Shown here: positions 33,356-42,755 of the stretch, in pieces
Layout: each line of letters begins with the position of its first letter
How positions within the stretch are numbered: the stretch's first letter is position 1
Source: Paenibacillus camelliae
GTDB taxonomy: Bacteria; Bacillota; Bacilli; Paenibacillales; Paenibacillaceae
Assembly: GCF_023715345.1 (NCBI RefSeq)
Contig: NZ_JAMBNY010000001.1
Span: 186,001 to 250,000, forward strand
DNA: 64,000 bases
Reading direction: 5' to 3'
Notes under the pieces: generated by a model
What the model saw: only the letters and a program-made list of their open reading frames with translations
Databases searched by the model: none
What the model was told of the DNA's origin: nothing
Translations under genes and position numbers: made by a program

Positions 33356-35134
33356 TTATAGCTTGTTCACTCTTGAATCGAGCGGGTATAGGATAAGGTT
33401 GAGCGGGAATGATGAGCCAGCCGGTGGACTGAACTCTATCGTAACCTGCTCGTCTCCAGCTTTCGTTTTGGCAATCGTTACTAGCCCATCGAAGGGAGTT
33501 AATGCACCAGATGCAGGGACACGCACAAATTGACCATTGACCTTGAAGGCACCCTTGAACCGTCCGCCGCGTGCCATCACCATAATGGCCATATCGCCCG
33601 GCTCTTTAATCGTCATATGATAGACGACTCCATAATTTCCGTTTAAAGCTGTTGCTTCTCCGCGCTGCGGATCATACCCCTGTAGGAAAGGATCACTTTG
33701 TCCATCACCAATCACTACACGCTGGATTTGAGGTTTCTTAGCCTTACCAGTTTTACTAGGCTCTATCGTCCATGTAATATCTGATTGATGGAAGCTGCCG
33801 CGAACATGACGCTCGTACGCAAGCTTCGGTAAAGACAGTGAGGAGCGATCAATACTGCTTGCGGCTACGAAGGAAATAAGCAGCTCTCCTGTCGACACTA
33901 CATCATACATCGTATTTATACCGTACCCATCTTGAAACGTAGGAAACTGGCGATAAATGATCGTTTCTCCCGGTGCGATCGTAAACGACTCCTGTGACTC
34001 GTTATACATTAGAAAGTCGATGACCGATTCACTACCGAGCAGCATCGCATATTTTGAAGGATATACTTCCCCTTGGTTCGTTGTGTTCAGTGAAATAGCT
34101 TTCGTCGTATTATTCGTTGCTAGGATGGCAAACTCCATCGCTTGACCTGAAGCGTTGACGTGATTGGCATACAATCTTGCTTTGCCATTGATGCTGTCCT
34201 CGTATAAAATACCTGGCTGCTTAATGTTCTCAGGACTGTCGCTTACAAGCAGCTTGCGGTCACTCGAGTAATGAACAGTTTTCTTTGCCTCGGGAATCGT
34301 TAATGCCGCTGCATTGAACAAGCTGTCGGTAGCTTTTACATAGCTCCCAGGCTTGCTCGTATATACGCTATACTCAAACTCATCAAACAGCACCTGATCG
34401 GTAACCGTGATCGTTCTTGTATACGGTTCACTACGATGACCATTGCGATCCATCGCAACAAGGGTTACCTCATGCTCACCTGCTGAGAAAAATGCATCTT
34501 GTTTGCCTGTCCAAGACAGCGACACGCTCTCCGAGTCCGGATCATAGCTTAGATTCGTGTACGTAATGGTTTCACCGATTGCATAGGATGACTTATCTAC
34601 TGCAAACTTGGCGATTGGCGGCGAGCCTAGTCTATCATCTACATTCTCTTTAGCCTGTGGTATATAGGTTACCAGCACCTTCCGCTGTTCCGCTGAATAA
34701 GTATAGTTGGCCCCCATATAGTCGCATAGCCATGAAAGCTGCACCAGGATTCGACCGTTGATGATGCGCGCAATATGCTGGTTCGGCCTAGATTCGCCAT
34801 TCACTATAATCGTGTCATGAGCCGTATCGAAAATAATATGGTCACGATCTGATATTAAAGTAACCTGCTTGGTTTCATTGCTATAAGTAACCTTTAACCC
34901 GAATGAATCTGCTAAAAATTTGGTTGGTACATACGATCTCCCTTGAATGACGGTAGCAGGAGAATCTAGCTTTACAAGCTCTCCATTGCGGTAGGCATCT
35001 TGCTCGTCTAAGTATAGGATGAGCTGCGTTGTCTTCGTTGCTGCAGCATGTGCAGCTCCTGGTGCAAGTATGATCAGGATAATCGCTGCGACGCAGCTCA
35101 TAAGAGCTGCTTGTGCAATTATTGCTTTTTTCAT
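33356..35134 (-). CDS. Secreted stalk-domain (copper amine oxidase N-like) protein
   Basis: 592 residues. Signal peptide (1-30, cut near AAHA-A). Residues ~36-150 form the stalk / copper-amine-oxidase-N-like domain with duplicated beta-alpha units (GRSYVPTKFLADSFGLKVTY; INGRILVQLSWLCDYMGANY), frequent on Paenibacillus surfaces. A PKD/Ig-like domain follows (about 172-250, IAKFAVDKSSYAIGETITYT; SAGEHEVTLVAMDRNG), then about 340 residues of unidentified beta-rich sequence with no catalytic motif I can name. It starts 17 bp after cbiZ, so it can be read from the cobalamin operon, though it has no evident cobalamin link. Confidence 0.8.
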   Translation of the reverse strand: MKKAIIAQAALMSCVAAIILIILAPGAAHAAATKTTQLILYLDEQDAYRNGELVKLDSPATVIQGRSYVPTKFLADSFGLKVTYSNETKQVTLISDRDHIIFDTAHDTIIVNGESRPNQHIARIINGRILVQLSWLCDYMGANYTYSAEQRKVLVTYIPQAKENVDDRLGSPPIAKFAVDKSSYAIGETITYTNLSYDPDSESVSLSWTGKQDAFFSAGEHEVTLVAMDRNGHRSEPYTRTITVTDQVLFDEFEYSVYTSKPGSYVKATDSLFNAAALTIPEAKKTVHYSSDRKLLVSDSPENIKQPGILYEDSINGKARLYANHVNASGQAMEFAILATNNTTKAISLNTTNQGEVYPSKYAMLLGSESVIDFLMYNESQESFTIAPGETIIYRQFPTFQDGYGINTMYDVVSTGELLISFVAASSIDRSSLSLPKLAYERHVRGSFHQSDITWTIEPSKTGKAKKPQIQRVVIGDGQSDPFLQGYDPQRGEATALNGNYGVVYHMTIKEPGDMAIMVMARGGRFKGAFKVNGQFVRVPASGALTPFDGLVTIAKTKAGDEQVTIEFSPPAGSSFPLNLILYPLDSRVNKL

Positions 35135-35151
35135 TATATTCTCCTTGATGC

Positions 35152-35898
35152 TTAATCTTGTTGCTGGGTAGCTACGGCTGTGTAGATCGATTGATAGACT
35201 AGCCTTGCCAGCTGACAGCCTAACGTTGTCGCTGTGCCCGCATATTGATGCTCATGGCGGTATGTGGTTGCCTGACTTGCTGCTAAAAACATAGCGTCAG
35301 TTGTTGTACCCGTTGCGATGCGGTTCGTCTCTTTATCGATGATTTGAAGATCAGCTAGCGCAGAACACTTCGCTTCGGTGGCCGTCATCATAGCATTGAC
35401 CATTGCAGCCTGACTCATTCTTCCATCAATCCAAATGAATACATTAATGGTCCCCGCATGATAGCCAGCATAGGTAAAACGGTTCATGCCTGCTCTTGCG
35501 GCGTTGGAGGTGCCAGCTGTCGCCATAACAAGTAGTGCAAAATCATCATCAGTCCATTCGCAGAATGCTGCATGTGTTAGCTTCGCAGCTGTCATGAAGC
35601 CGGCAGTATACTGCTCGCTAAGCTTCCCTTGCTGCAGCCATTGTACATAATCAAAGGCAGGAGTGTCGCTCGCATAATCCAACGGTACTCGCACATTAAC
35701 TGCAGCTCTTGCGCTGCTGAAGCCTCCACCATACACTGCATTGCTGACTACATCCCAATGCTGATCACTTATCATTAGAATGGTTGGCTCCTCATAATAT
35801 ACATCCACATGCTCGATGCTGCTTGCACGAAAATGTGCCACACCGCTTCGGAACGGCTGAACAGCTTGTATGAGATCCTTATCATGACTTTGTGACAT
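35152..35898 (-). CDS. cbiZ: Adenosylcobinamide amidohydrolase
   Basis: 248 residues from ATG 35898, 8-9 nt after GGAAGG; ATG 35907 is 1 nt from that site. The CbiZ domain is clear: GGGFSSARAAVNVRVPLDY, GFMTAAKLTHAAF and VMATAGTSNAARAG. The enzyme cuts the amide between corrin and aminopropanol side chain, turning scavenged cobinamides or unwanted cobamides into adenosylcobyric acid, which CbiB can re-use. It overlaps cobD by 17 bp. Together with CbiB and CobD it completes a corrinoid-remodelling route. Confidence 0.9.
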   Translation of the reverse strand: MSQSHDKDLIQAVQPFRSGVAHFRASSIEHVDVYYEEPTILMISDQHWDVVSNAVYGGGFSSARAAVNVRVPLDYASDTPAFDYVQWLQQGKLSEQYTAGFMTAAKLTHAAFCEWTDDDFALLVMATAGTSNAARAGMNRFTYAGYHAGTINVFIWIDGRMSQAAMVNAMMTATEAKCSALADLQIIDKETNRIATGTTTDAMFLAASQATTYRHEHQYAGTATTLGCQLARLVYQSIYTAVATQQQD

Positions 35899-36997
35899 TT
35901 CGCTCATCCTTCCGATAATCCTTCAACACATCGGCAAGTGCACCCAGCATCATGTGATTACTCTTGCGTGATTTAATAGCTAGTCTAATATAGCGATCAG
36001 AAAGGCCACGAAATGTTGCAGCATCACGAATTAGAATGCCACGCGCGCCCATTAATTGCTGCAGCTGCTTACTATTAATATCGTAATGCTCACCTATACC
36101 GACTAGCATGTAGTTGGTAACTGTCGCATACGGCTTTAAGTGTAGCTGTTCAATGGCGTCTTTCATCCACGGGATTTCCTCCGCTAGCCAAGCTTTCGTC
36201 TGATCAGCAAATTCTGACTCAGAGAAGGCGATGCAGCCTAGCCTTTGAGCTAATGAATTCACACTCCATGGAACTTGAAGCTGCTTTAGCGCACGAATGG
36301 TTCGCTCATCACCCGCCATATAACCAAGCCGAATACCGGGGATTGAATAGAACTTCGTCATCGAGCGAATGACAAACAGACGATCATACCTTTCTAGCCA
36401 CTGCATCATCGTTAATTGCTCTTCCTCAAGATGAAAGTCAATAAAGGCTTCATCGATGACAACCGTCGCACCTTCATCAAGCAGATAAAGAATGTATTCC
36501 ATAGGAATAAGTGTTCCCGTTGGATTGTTCGGATAACCTAGCATGTATAGATCAGGACGCTTAGAAGCATGAACTTGCTGTAACTGCTCTAATGTAGGTA
36601 TGAAGCCAAGCTGTTCACTTGTCTCGATATAGATGGGTTCACAGCCAGCCTTTACAATGGCTTGTTCATATTCCACGAAAGAAGGAATCAGCAGTGCAGC
36701 CTTCGCAGGCTGAAGCTGTCGAACGATAAGATCAATTAGCTCTGCAGCACCGTTTCCTACAACAATGCTCTCCTGCTTAAGCTTATGCTTATCAGCAATT
36801 GCTGCAACGAGCTCGCGCTGCACAGGATCTGGATAATGAACGATATGCTGCCAGTAATCCTCAATCGCTTGCTTAAAGGACTTAGGGGGGCCAAGTGGAT
36901 TCATATTGGAGCTATAGTCAAGCAGCTCATCTACATTCTTCCCAAAAAGCTCCGAAGCAGATCTTAAATCTCCGCCATGACCGTATTTTTCAAGCAT
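35882..36997 (-). CDS. cobD: L-threonine-O-3-phosphate decarboxylase
   Basis: 371 residues, fold-type I PLP enzyme. NMNPLGPP near the N-terminus, YPNNPTG, and the PLP lysine in RSMTKFYSIPGIRLGY are present. The first segment YGHGGDLRSASELFG is typical of CobD rather than HisC. It decarboxylates threonine phosphate to (R)-1-aminopropan-2-ol phosphate, the linker attached by CbiB. AGGAGG lies 8 nt before the ATG. A hairpin terminator sits directly upstream (37018-37046), so expression may be attenuated relative to cobS. Confidence 0.92.
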   Translation of the reverse strand: MLEKYGHGGDLRSASELFGKNVDELLDYSSNMNPLGPPKSFKQAIEDYWQHIVHYPDPVQRELVAAIADKHKLKQESIVVGNGAAELIDLIVRQLQPAKAALLIPSFVEYEQAIVKAGCEPIYIETSEQLGFIPTLEQLQQVHASKRPDLYMLGYPNNPTGTLIPMEYILYLLDEGATVVIDEAFIDFHLEEEQLTMMQWLERYDRLFVIRSMTKFYSIPGIRLGYMAGDERTIRALKQLQVPWSVNSLAQRLGCIAFSESEFADQTKAWLAEEIPWMKDAIEQLHLKPYATVTNYMLVGIGEHYDINSKQLQQLMGARGILIRDAATFRGLSDRYIRLAIKSRKSNHMMLGALADVLKDYRKDERNVTKS

Positions 36998-37017
36998 AGA
37001 TATACCTCCTAGTAAAT

Positions 37018-37046
37018 AAAAAAGTGCAGGATCAGCTTACCTGCAC
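37018..37046 (-). terminator. Terminator/attenuator between cobS and cobD
   Basis: On the minus strand GTGCAGG (37046-37040), 9-nt loop, CCTGCAC (37030-37024), then six T residues. Only 20 bp separate the T-run from the cobD start, leaving no room for a promoter after it. Confidence 0.75.
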
Positions 37047-37103
37047 ATTCGGAAATTTGTATAGCATCGTAATACGTTACAGTATCCTAACTTGATTTAA
37101 TTG

Positions 37104-37949
37104 TCACAGAATACTGTAGATAAATATAACGACAAGAATGACATTCAGTGCTTCAACAATCTCATTCATCGCTCCGTACGTATCACCCGTTAAGCCACCA
37201 AGCTTCCGCTTTAGCCATTTGGCAATCAGCCAGCCGACTATCGCACTACATATTGGGATAAGCAGTGACAGCCATACATAATACAGATTACCACTAATCA
37301 CGACAACATAGATCATTAATGCCATTAAGTATATGAACAACGAGATAGCTGTCGCCACACTGACATATTGAAGTTTAATGCCATTAAATAGTTGACCGAG
37401 TCCTCCTTCACGGGCTGGCTTCCAGCTTGAGATGCTAATGACCATCCACCAGCGGCTCCACATACTAGCAGCGCCTATCGCAAGCAGCAGCCATGCAATC
37501 CCTAGCTGCTGCTCTGCATGCTGCTCGAACAAATAATATAGCCCTGCAAACTTTATCAGTAATATGAAGCAAGCAGCAAGAACACCGTATGAGCCAACTC
37601 GGCTGTCCTTCATAATATCCAAAATTTGTTCGCGGCCTCTCCCGCTTAGCACGCCGTCTGCCGTATCCATTAATCCATCAAGATGTAGCCCTCCAGTAAG
37701 AAAAACCCATAGCAATAAGGTTAGCACTGCCGCAATCATCGGCGGTGCCGCAAAAGCTAGCAAGGCAGCTACTCCACTTATTATTACGCCGAGCACAACG
37801 CCTACAACTGGAAAAAAGATCACACTGCGTTGGAGTGTTTTTTTGTCGAAGGGAACTTCCACAGGTATAGGTATTCGGGTTAGAAATTGAAATGCTGCAA
37901 TACAAGCATACACATATTCCTTCACTTGATCGCGTTCCATATGAGCCAC
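37104..37949 (-). CDS. cobS: Adenosylcobinamide-GDP ribazoletransferase
   Basis: About 281 residues, seven or so helices. AAFQFLTRIPIPV at the start, then GGLHLDGLMDTADGVLSGRGR, containing the CobS active-site acids, and DSRVGSYGVLA. It joins adenosylcobinamide-GDP to alpha-ribazole(-phosphate), the last assembly step of the cobamide, at the membrane. Start choice: GTG 37949 lies 9 nt after AGGGG; ATG 37940 is equally possible. The gene overlaps the end of cbiB by 28 bp. Confidence 0.9.
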   Translation of the reverse strand: MAHMERDQVKEYVYACIAAFQFLTRIPIPVEVPFDKKTLQRSVIFFPVVGVVLGVIISGVAALLAFAAPPMIAAVLTLLLWVFLTGGLHLDGLMDTADGVLSGRGREQILDIMKDSRVGSYGVLAACFILLIKFAGLYYLFEQHAEQQLGIAWLLLAIGAASMWSRWWMVISISSWKPAREGGLGQLFNGIKLQYVSVATAISLFIYLMALMIYVVVISGNLYYVWLSLLIPICSAIVGWLIAKWLKRKLGGLTGDTYGAMNEIVEALNVILVVIFIYSIL

Positions 37950-38917
37950 GCTATCATCACCCCTGCCCACACTAGAATAGAAACACTATATAATATCACT
38001 ACGGACTTCTTAATATGTGCTGCACGCAAAGCTTCGGTTCCCCAGCCCATAATTGCACGCTCCTGCCAAACACCGAAATATCGATTGCGGCCGCCCAGCT
38101 GTATACCGAGCGCACCTGCAACTGCTGATTCAGGAATCCCGCTATTCGGGCTTGGATGTCGACGAGCGAACGTAATCATCGACTTAACAGAGCCTCTTGC
38201 GTTGCAACCAGGTATAATGCAGCAAACGATTGCTATACATATGCCTGTCAAACGTGCTGGTACATAATTAAGTATATCATCTATAATTGCAGAGCACTTT
38301 CCAAAATACTCATATTTTTCATTACGATAGCCAACCATAGAGTCGAGTGTATTCGCCGCACGATAGCACATCACTAGCGGCGCCGCGCCAACCAATGCCC
38401 AAAAAATCGGAGAAATAAAAGCGTCTACGATATTTTCTGAGACAGTTTCCACAGCTGCTCTTGTGATCTCTGGCTCTTCCATAACCTCTTGATCTCTGCT
38501 GACGATATAGCCAATATATTTTCTTGCATCCGCTAGATTCCCCTCAACTAAAGGATGATAGACAAGCATAGCAGCATCCTTTAAGCCTTTAACTGCAATG
38601 GTAGTGGATATAAACCAAGTATTCACTGCATAGCCAAGCCAAGGATGAATCCACCAGCTGACGAAGCTCAAAAGCATTATTAAACCAGTACTAACGAGCA
38701 AGGTGCTCGCCGCAAGCAAGCTGCCTCGATATATTAGCGTTCGATTCGATTGATTGTCGGTCTTCTCCACTTTATAAAGCAAGCGTTCCACTCTCTTAAT
38801 CCATCGTCCAATGAGGATCACTGGATGTGTAAACCACTTTGGGTCTCCAACGAGCCAATCAATAATGATCGCAGCAGCAATCATGAGACATATTTCCTCT
38901 AAGCTATAAAATATCAT
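37922..38917 (-). CDS. cbiB: Adenosylcobinamide-phosphate synthase
   Basis: 331 residues, about eight helices. DWLVGDPKWFTHPVILIGR at the N-terminus and SENIVDAFISPIFWALVGAA, RAANTLDSMVGYRNEKYEYF and GALGIQLGGRNRYFG are the CbiB signatures. It attaches aminopropanol phosphate to adenosylcobyric acid. It overlaps cobU by 4 bp and cobS by 28 bp, so translation is coupled through the set. Confidence 0.93.
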   Translation of the reverse strand: MIFYSLEEICLMIAAAIIIDWLVGDPKWFTHPVILIGRWIKRVERLLYKVEKTDNQSNRTLIYRGSLLAASTLLVSTGLIMLLSFVSWWIHPWLGYAVNTWFISTTIAVKGLKDAAMLVYHPLVEGNLADARKYIGYIVSRDQEVMEEPEITRAAVETVSENIVDAFISPIFWALVGAAPLVMCYRAANTLDSMVGYRNEKYEYFGKCSAIIDDILNYVPARLTGICIAIVCCIIPGCNARGSVKSMITFARRHPSPNSGIPESAVAGALGIQLGGRNRYFGVWQERAIMGWGTEALRAAHIKKSVVILYSVSILVWAGVMIAWLIWNAIK

Positions 38918-39492
38918 AGCTCATCCCACTGAAACGCGAAGCGCTTCAAATCAATAGGGATGCCTGCTGTAACAAGAAACGCTTGCTCACAATGACGGGC
39001 TACCGCTTGATTCAGTCGTCCTGCGGCATCACGATATTGGCGGCTTAGCGCATCCATCGGCACGATGCCGTCCCCTACCTCATTACTTACGATAATAAGT
39101 GGATATCGATATTCGCTAACCTCTCCCGCCAGTCTTTCAATCTCATGCTGCAGCATTGTCTCGCGATTAGCTTCTGCTTCAAGCGCAAAAAACCAATTGC
39201 TAAGCCATAGCGTCAAGCAATCAACAAGCACTACGCGCCTACTCATCTCATCGCTCGGTCTTGACCCCAGCTCGCGCAGCTTATCAGATAGTTGAAGCGG
39301 AACTTCGACTGTATCCCAATCGAAGCCACTACTGATTCGATCCGCTTGATGCTTTCGTATGCGCTCAGCCATCTCATCGTCTAGCGCTTCAGAGGTTGCA
39401 ATATAGATACCACTGTCATGCTTTCTTGTCGCTAGCTGCTCTGCAAAATGACTTTTGCCGCTGCGTGCGCCTCCAGTTATAAATATCGCCAC
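38914..39492 (-). CDS. cobU: Adenosylcobinamide kinase / guanylyltransferase
   Basis: 192 residues from GTG 39492, 8 nt after GGAAGGGA; the upstream extension lacks a site and is atypical for the family. P-loop TGGARSGKSHFAEQ (residues 6-19), YIATSEALDDEMAERIRKHQ (contains the guanylylated His region), VDCLTLWLSN and SNEVGDGIVP are all CobU marks. It phosphorylates adenosylcobinamide and transfers GMP to it, preparing the substrate for CobS. Confidence 0.92.
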   Translation of the reverse strand: MAIFITGGARSGKSHFAEQLATRKHDSGIYIATSEALDDEMAERIRKHQADRISSGFDWDTVEVPLQLSDKLRELGSRPSDEMSRRVVLVDCLTLWLSNWFFALEAEANRETMLQHEIERLAGEVSEYRYPLIIVSNEVGDGIVPMDALSRQYRDAAGRLNQAVARHCEQAFLVTAGIPIDLKRFAFQWDEL

Positions 39493-39746
39493 CGTATTCG
39501 TCCCTTCCTGCCCATCATACTTTATGCTGTTACATTGATCATCAATACTTCTCATTACTTTTCAAAAAATCCTGCTATAGCCCGCAACAGTTTAGTACAA
39601 ATGGATTGATTCCTAGAATTGTTTATGTCATTAAATATAATACAACTGTCGTATTGACCAGTGACAATTAACGACATTAACTTTCAACATTTTCAACCGT
39701 TAATCATCTATAAATGACAATAAATTTTCAATTAAGACCCTTCACA

Positions 39747-40823
39747 TTATTGGTCGTTGCGACCATCAATGCCAGCACTGGAGAATGTAGCCATTTCCTG
39801 CATAAGCTTAAGTGCCGCATCAATAAAATGAAAGCTCAAAACAGCTCCCGTTCCCTCTCCGACACGAAGATCAAGCTGAATGCAAGGTGTTAAGCCAAGC
39901 GAGGATAACGCATGACGATGTCCTTGCTCCTGTGATTGATGAGAAGCAAGCATATACGCTGTACTATTTTCCGCAATTGCTGCAGCGATAAGTGCTGCTG
40001 CTGTTGAAATATACCCATCAAGCACAACCGGACAACGCAGCTTTGCCGCACCAAGTATTACACCAACTAAGCCTGCAATCTCAATGCCGCCAATCTTGCT
40101 AAGTACATCAAGCGGATCGTTGCGCTTTGGCTCGTTTACTTGAATGGCCTGCTCGATTACTTTGATTTTATGAGCCAGCATATGGTCAGATATGCCTGTC
40201 CCTCTACCTGCGGCTTGCTCTGCGGAAAGACCTGTCATAACAGCAACAATCGCTGCACTTGGCGTCGTATTGCCGATGCCCATTTCTCCCGTAGCAAACA
40301 TTCGTGAGCCTTTATTATACAGCTCCTCAACGAGCTCGATGCCAACTGCAATGCCTTGTATGGCCTCTGCTCTCGTCATCGCCGCACCCTTCGCCATATT
40401 GTGCGTGCCATACATTACTTTTCGAGACACAAGGTGTTCATGCTCCAGCTCTGCAGCTACTCCGATATCGACACAAACGACGTCTGCACCCGCTCCTCTA
40501 GCCAGTACATTGACTGCTGCGCCACCCTGTAAAAAATTATGTACCATTTGCGGTGTAACCGATTGAGGGAATGCACTTATTCCTTCGTCACACACGCCAT
40601 GATCTCCTGCCATAATAATGACGGTGCGCTTAGATAGATCTGGCCACAGCTCCCCTGTCATAGCAGCAAGCTGTGCCGCGGTATGCTCCAGCTTGCCTAA
40701 GCTGCCTGGGGGCTTTGTCAGCTGATCGCTATGCTGCTGTGCAGCCTTAAAAGCATCCTTGTTGGGCGGTTTAATCGTTGATACGTATTGCAATAATTGT
40801 TGTTCGGTCCATGTCGTGTTCAT
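39747..40823 (-). CDS. cobT: Nicotinate-nucleotide:dimethylbenzimidazole phosphoribosyltransferase
   Basis: 358 residues from ATG 40823, about 8 nt after AGGAGAG. LTKPPGSLGKLE, IIMAGDHGVCDEGISAFPQ, GEMGIGNTTPSAA and LRVGEGTGAVL (catalytic Glu in VGEGTGA) identify CobT. It makes alpha-ribazole phosphate from a benzimidazole base, giving the lower ligand. It lies 67 bp after btuD and 254 bp before cobU; that gap holds no gene and only weak dyads, so cobU onward may have its own promoter. Confidence 0.93.
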   Translation of the reverse strand: MNTTWTEQQLLQYVSTIKPPNKDAFKAAQQHSDQLTKPPGSLGKLEHTAAQLAAMTGELWPDLSKRTVIIMAGDHGVCDEGISAFPQSVTPQMVHNFLQGGAAVNVLARGAGADVVCVDIGVAAELEHEHLVSRKVMYGTHNMAKGAAMTRAEAIQGIAVGIELVEELYNKGSRMFATGEMGIGNTTPSAAIVAVMTGLSAEQAAGRGTGISDHMLAHKIKVIEQAIQVNEPKRNDPLDVLSKIGGIEIAGLVGVILGAAKLRCPVVLDGYISTAAALIAAAIAENSTAYMLASHQSQEQGHRHALSSLGLTPCIQLDLRVGEGTGAVLSFHFIDAALKLMQEMATFSSAGIDGRNDQ

Positions 40824-40890
40824 TACATTCTCTCCTATATATTTCATGTTGAGTGATCATAACTTTAATAAGTATAGCTGGTTCTATAAT

Positions 40891-41712
40891 CTAGGTATTC
40901 TGCTTATGATCACCTGCAAAGTACCTGTTAGTATTATCCTTATTCGGCTGCAGAAGCAGCTGAGGTACAGCTTGCTCTGGATGCGTAATAATTAACGTAT
41001 TGGCATCATATAGCTCTGCTACATTAGGACTAGTTAATACCTCCACAGCTGATCCAGCAGCCAGTAAACTTCCGTTGCTTAGTGCAAGCAATTCGTCACA
41101 ATATAATGCCGCAGCATTCAGATCATGCAGCACCGCAATAACGAGCAGCTGCTGGTTCTGCTGCCATTGCTGCACGAATTCCATAATCATCTGCTGATAG
41201 CCAATATCCAAATACGTCGTTGGCTCATCGAGCAATAGAATGTCTGGCTGCTGTACAAAAACCTTCGCCAAAGCGACACGCTGTCTCTCTCCGCCACTTA
41301 GCTGCTCCAGTGATCGATCAGCCAGTTTAGTTAACCCAGTTAAATATAATGCTTCCTCGACGATTCCCTTCCGATTATCCAAGTCACCGCCTAGCCAGCC
41401 TTGATATGGGAATCTCCCCATCTCTACGACCTCTCGTACTGTGAAGCCAAGTGCGGGAAGGCCTCCCTGCTGCAGCACGGCTATACGTCTAGCAAGCTGT
41501 TTGCGTGGTATTTGTCTTAGCGGTACATCATCCAATAGCACGATTCCGCTCAATGGAGCTCGTACACCTGCAAGCAGCTGCAAAAGCGTTGATTTGCCCG
41601 CTCCATTCGGACCAATAATTCCATAGAAATTCGATGGGCTGAAGCGGTAGCTAAACTGATCAAGCACGCTACGGTCACCATAGTGATACGAGAGCTGTTC
41701 TACCTTTATCAT
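40891..41712 (-). CDS. btuD: Cobalamin/iron-type ABC transporter ATPase
   Basis: 273 residues. Walker A GPNGAGKST near residue 34, signature LSGGERQRVALAKVF, Walker B ILLLDEPTTYLD and switch His in LHDLNAA. FecE/BtuD-type importer ATPase. It overlaps the permease gene by 4 bp. The position under a cobalamin riboswitch and ahead of cobT argues for cobalamin/cobinamide rather than siderophore as cargo. Confidence 0.88.
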   Translation of the reverse strand: MIKVEQLSYHYGDRSVLDQFSYRFSPSNFYGIIGPNGAGKSTLLQLLAGVRAPLSGIVLLDDVPLRQIPRKQLARRIAVLQQGGLPALGFTVREVVEMGRFPYQGWLGGDLDNRKGIVEEALYLTGLTKLADRSLEQLSGGERQRVALAKVFVQQPDILLLDEPTTYLDIGYQQMIMEFVQQWQQNQQLLVIAVLHDLNAAALYCDELLALSNGSLLAAGSAVEVLTSPNVAELYDANTLIITHPEQAVPQLLLQPNKDNTNRYFAGDHKQNT

Positions 41713-42752
41713 AGTGATTGAACACCGCCCTCCTTTTTATTACGCTTTACGAGTAAATAGGTAAAGATCGGAGCACCAATTAATGCCGTTACAACACCAA
41801 GCGGCAAATCCTTCGGACTTAGAACAAGTCTTGCAACGGTGTCAGCCATGATCATATAGATCGCACCGCCAATCGCCGACAATGGGACAAGCAGTCGGTA
41901 GTCTGGTCCTACCATTAATCGCAGCAAATGAGGAACGACGAGGCCAACAAAGCCAATTACTCCTGAAACAGATACAGCAGCAGCCGTTAACAGCGTACAG
42001 ATCATCAGCATCACAAATTTGCTTCGTTCAACCTGCACTCCGAGATACGCTGCTTCTCGTTCTCCAAGCGCTAACAAATTCAATATCCGACTGTACATCA
42101 TCATTATCGGCAGTGATACAACAACGAATGGAATAAGCAAATAGACATGCTCCCAGCTCTTCATCGCTATCGATCCCATAATCCAGAACAGAATTTCGTT
42201 GACGACACCATCAGACAAAGACACCATTAACGAAACGAATGAACCTAAGAAGGATTGTATAATGACACCAGCAAGCACTAATGTCTGTATCTGCATTGAG
42301 CCCTTATGACGTGCGAGCATAATGACGCCAATAATCGTTATCATACCAGTAACAAAGGCTACAAACGGAATCGTCCATAAGCCAAGAAGCATCTGATAGC
42401 CCATTAATATTATAAATGCTGCACCAACCGAGCTGCCCGATGCAACACCAAGTGTATAGGGGTCAGCGAGCGGATTGCGAAGAACACCTTGAAAACCAAC
42501 TCCAGCTAGTGCAAGCGACGCTCCGACTAGAGCACCTAAAAGCACGCGTGATAAGCGTATTTGTGTTACGATAGCAATCTCACCAGCGCTGTACATCGTG
42601 CTTGCTCCATCATTAAACGGCAAGCTCAGCCATAGAATATGCCATACATCAACCATCGACATGCCAGATGAGCCTAGGGAAAGCGCGACGAAGATTGTTA
42701 CGAAAAGAAGGAGCATTGCTGCTCCTCCGTATATCATCAATTTTCTTTTCAT
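41709..42752 (-). CDS. btuC: FecCD/BtuC-type ABC permease
   Basis: 347 residues, about ten helices. RLSRVLLGALVGASLALAG and NPLADPYTLGVASGSSVGAA are the FecCD signatures, as is the later GVIGFVGLVVPHLLRL. The membrane channel of the corrinoid importer. It begins 3 bp after the binding-protein stop. Confidence 0.9.
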   Translation of the reverse strand: MKRKLMIYGGAAMLLLFVTIFVALSLGSSGMSMVDVWHILWLSLPFNDGASTMYSAGEIAIVTQIRLSRVLLGALVGASLALAGVGFQGVLRNPLADPYTLGVASGSSVGAAFIILMGYQMLLGLWTIPFVAFVTGMITIIGVIMLARHKGSMQIQTLVLAGVIIQSFLGSFVSLMVSLSDGVVNEILFWIMGSIAMKSWEHVYLLIPFVVVSLPIMMMYSRILNLLALGEREAAYLGVQVERSKFVMLMICTLLTAAAVSVSGVIGFVGLVVPHLLRLMVGPDYRLLVPLSAIGGAIYMIMADTVARLVLSPKDLPLGVVTALIGAPIFTYLLVKRNKKEGGVQSL

Positions 42753-42755
42753 AGA

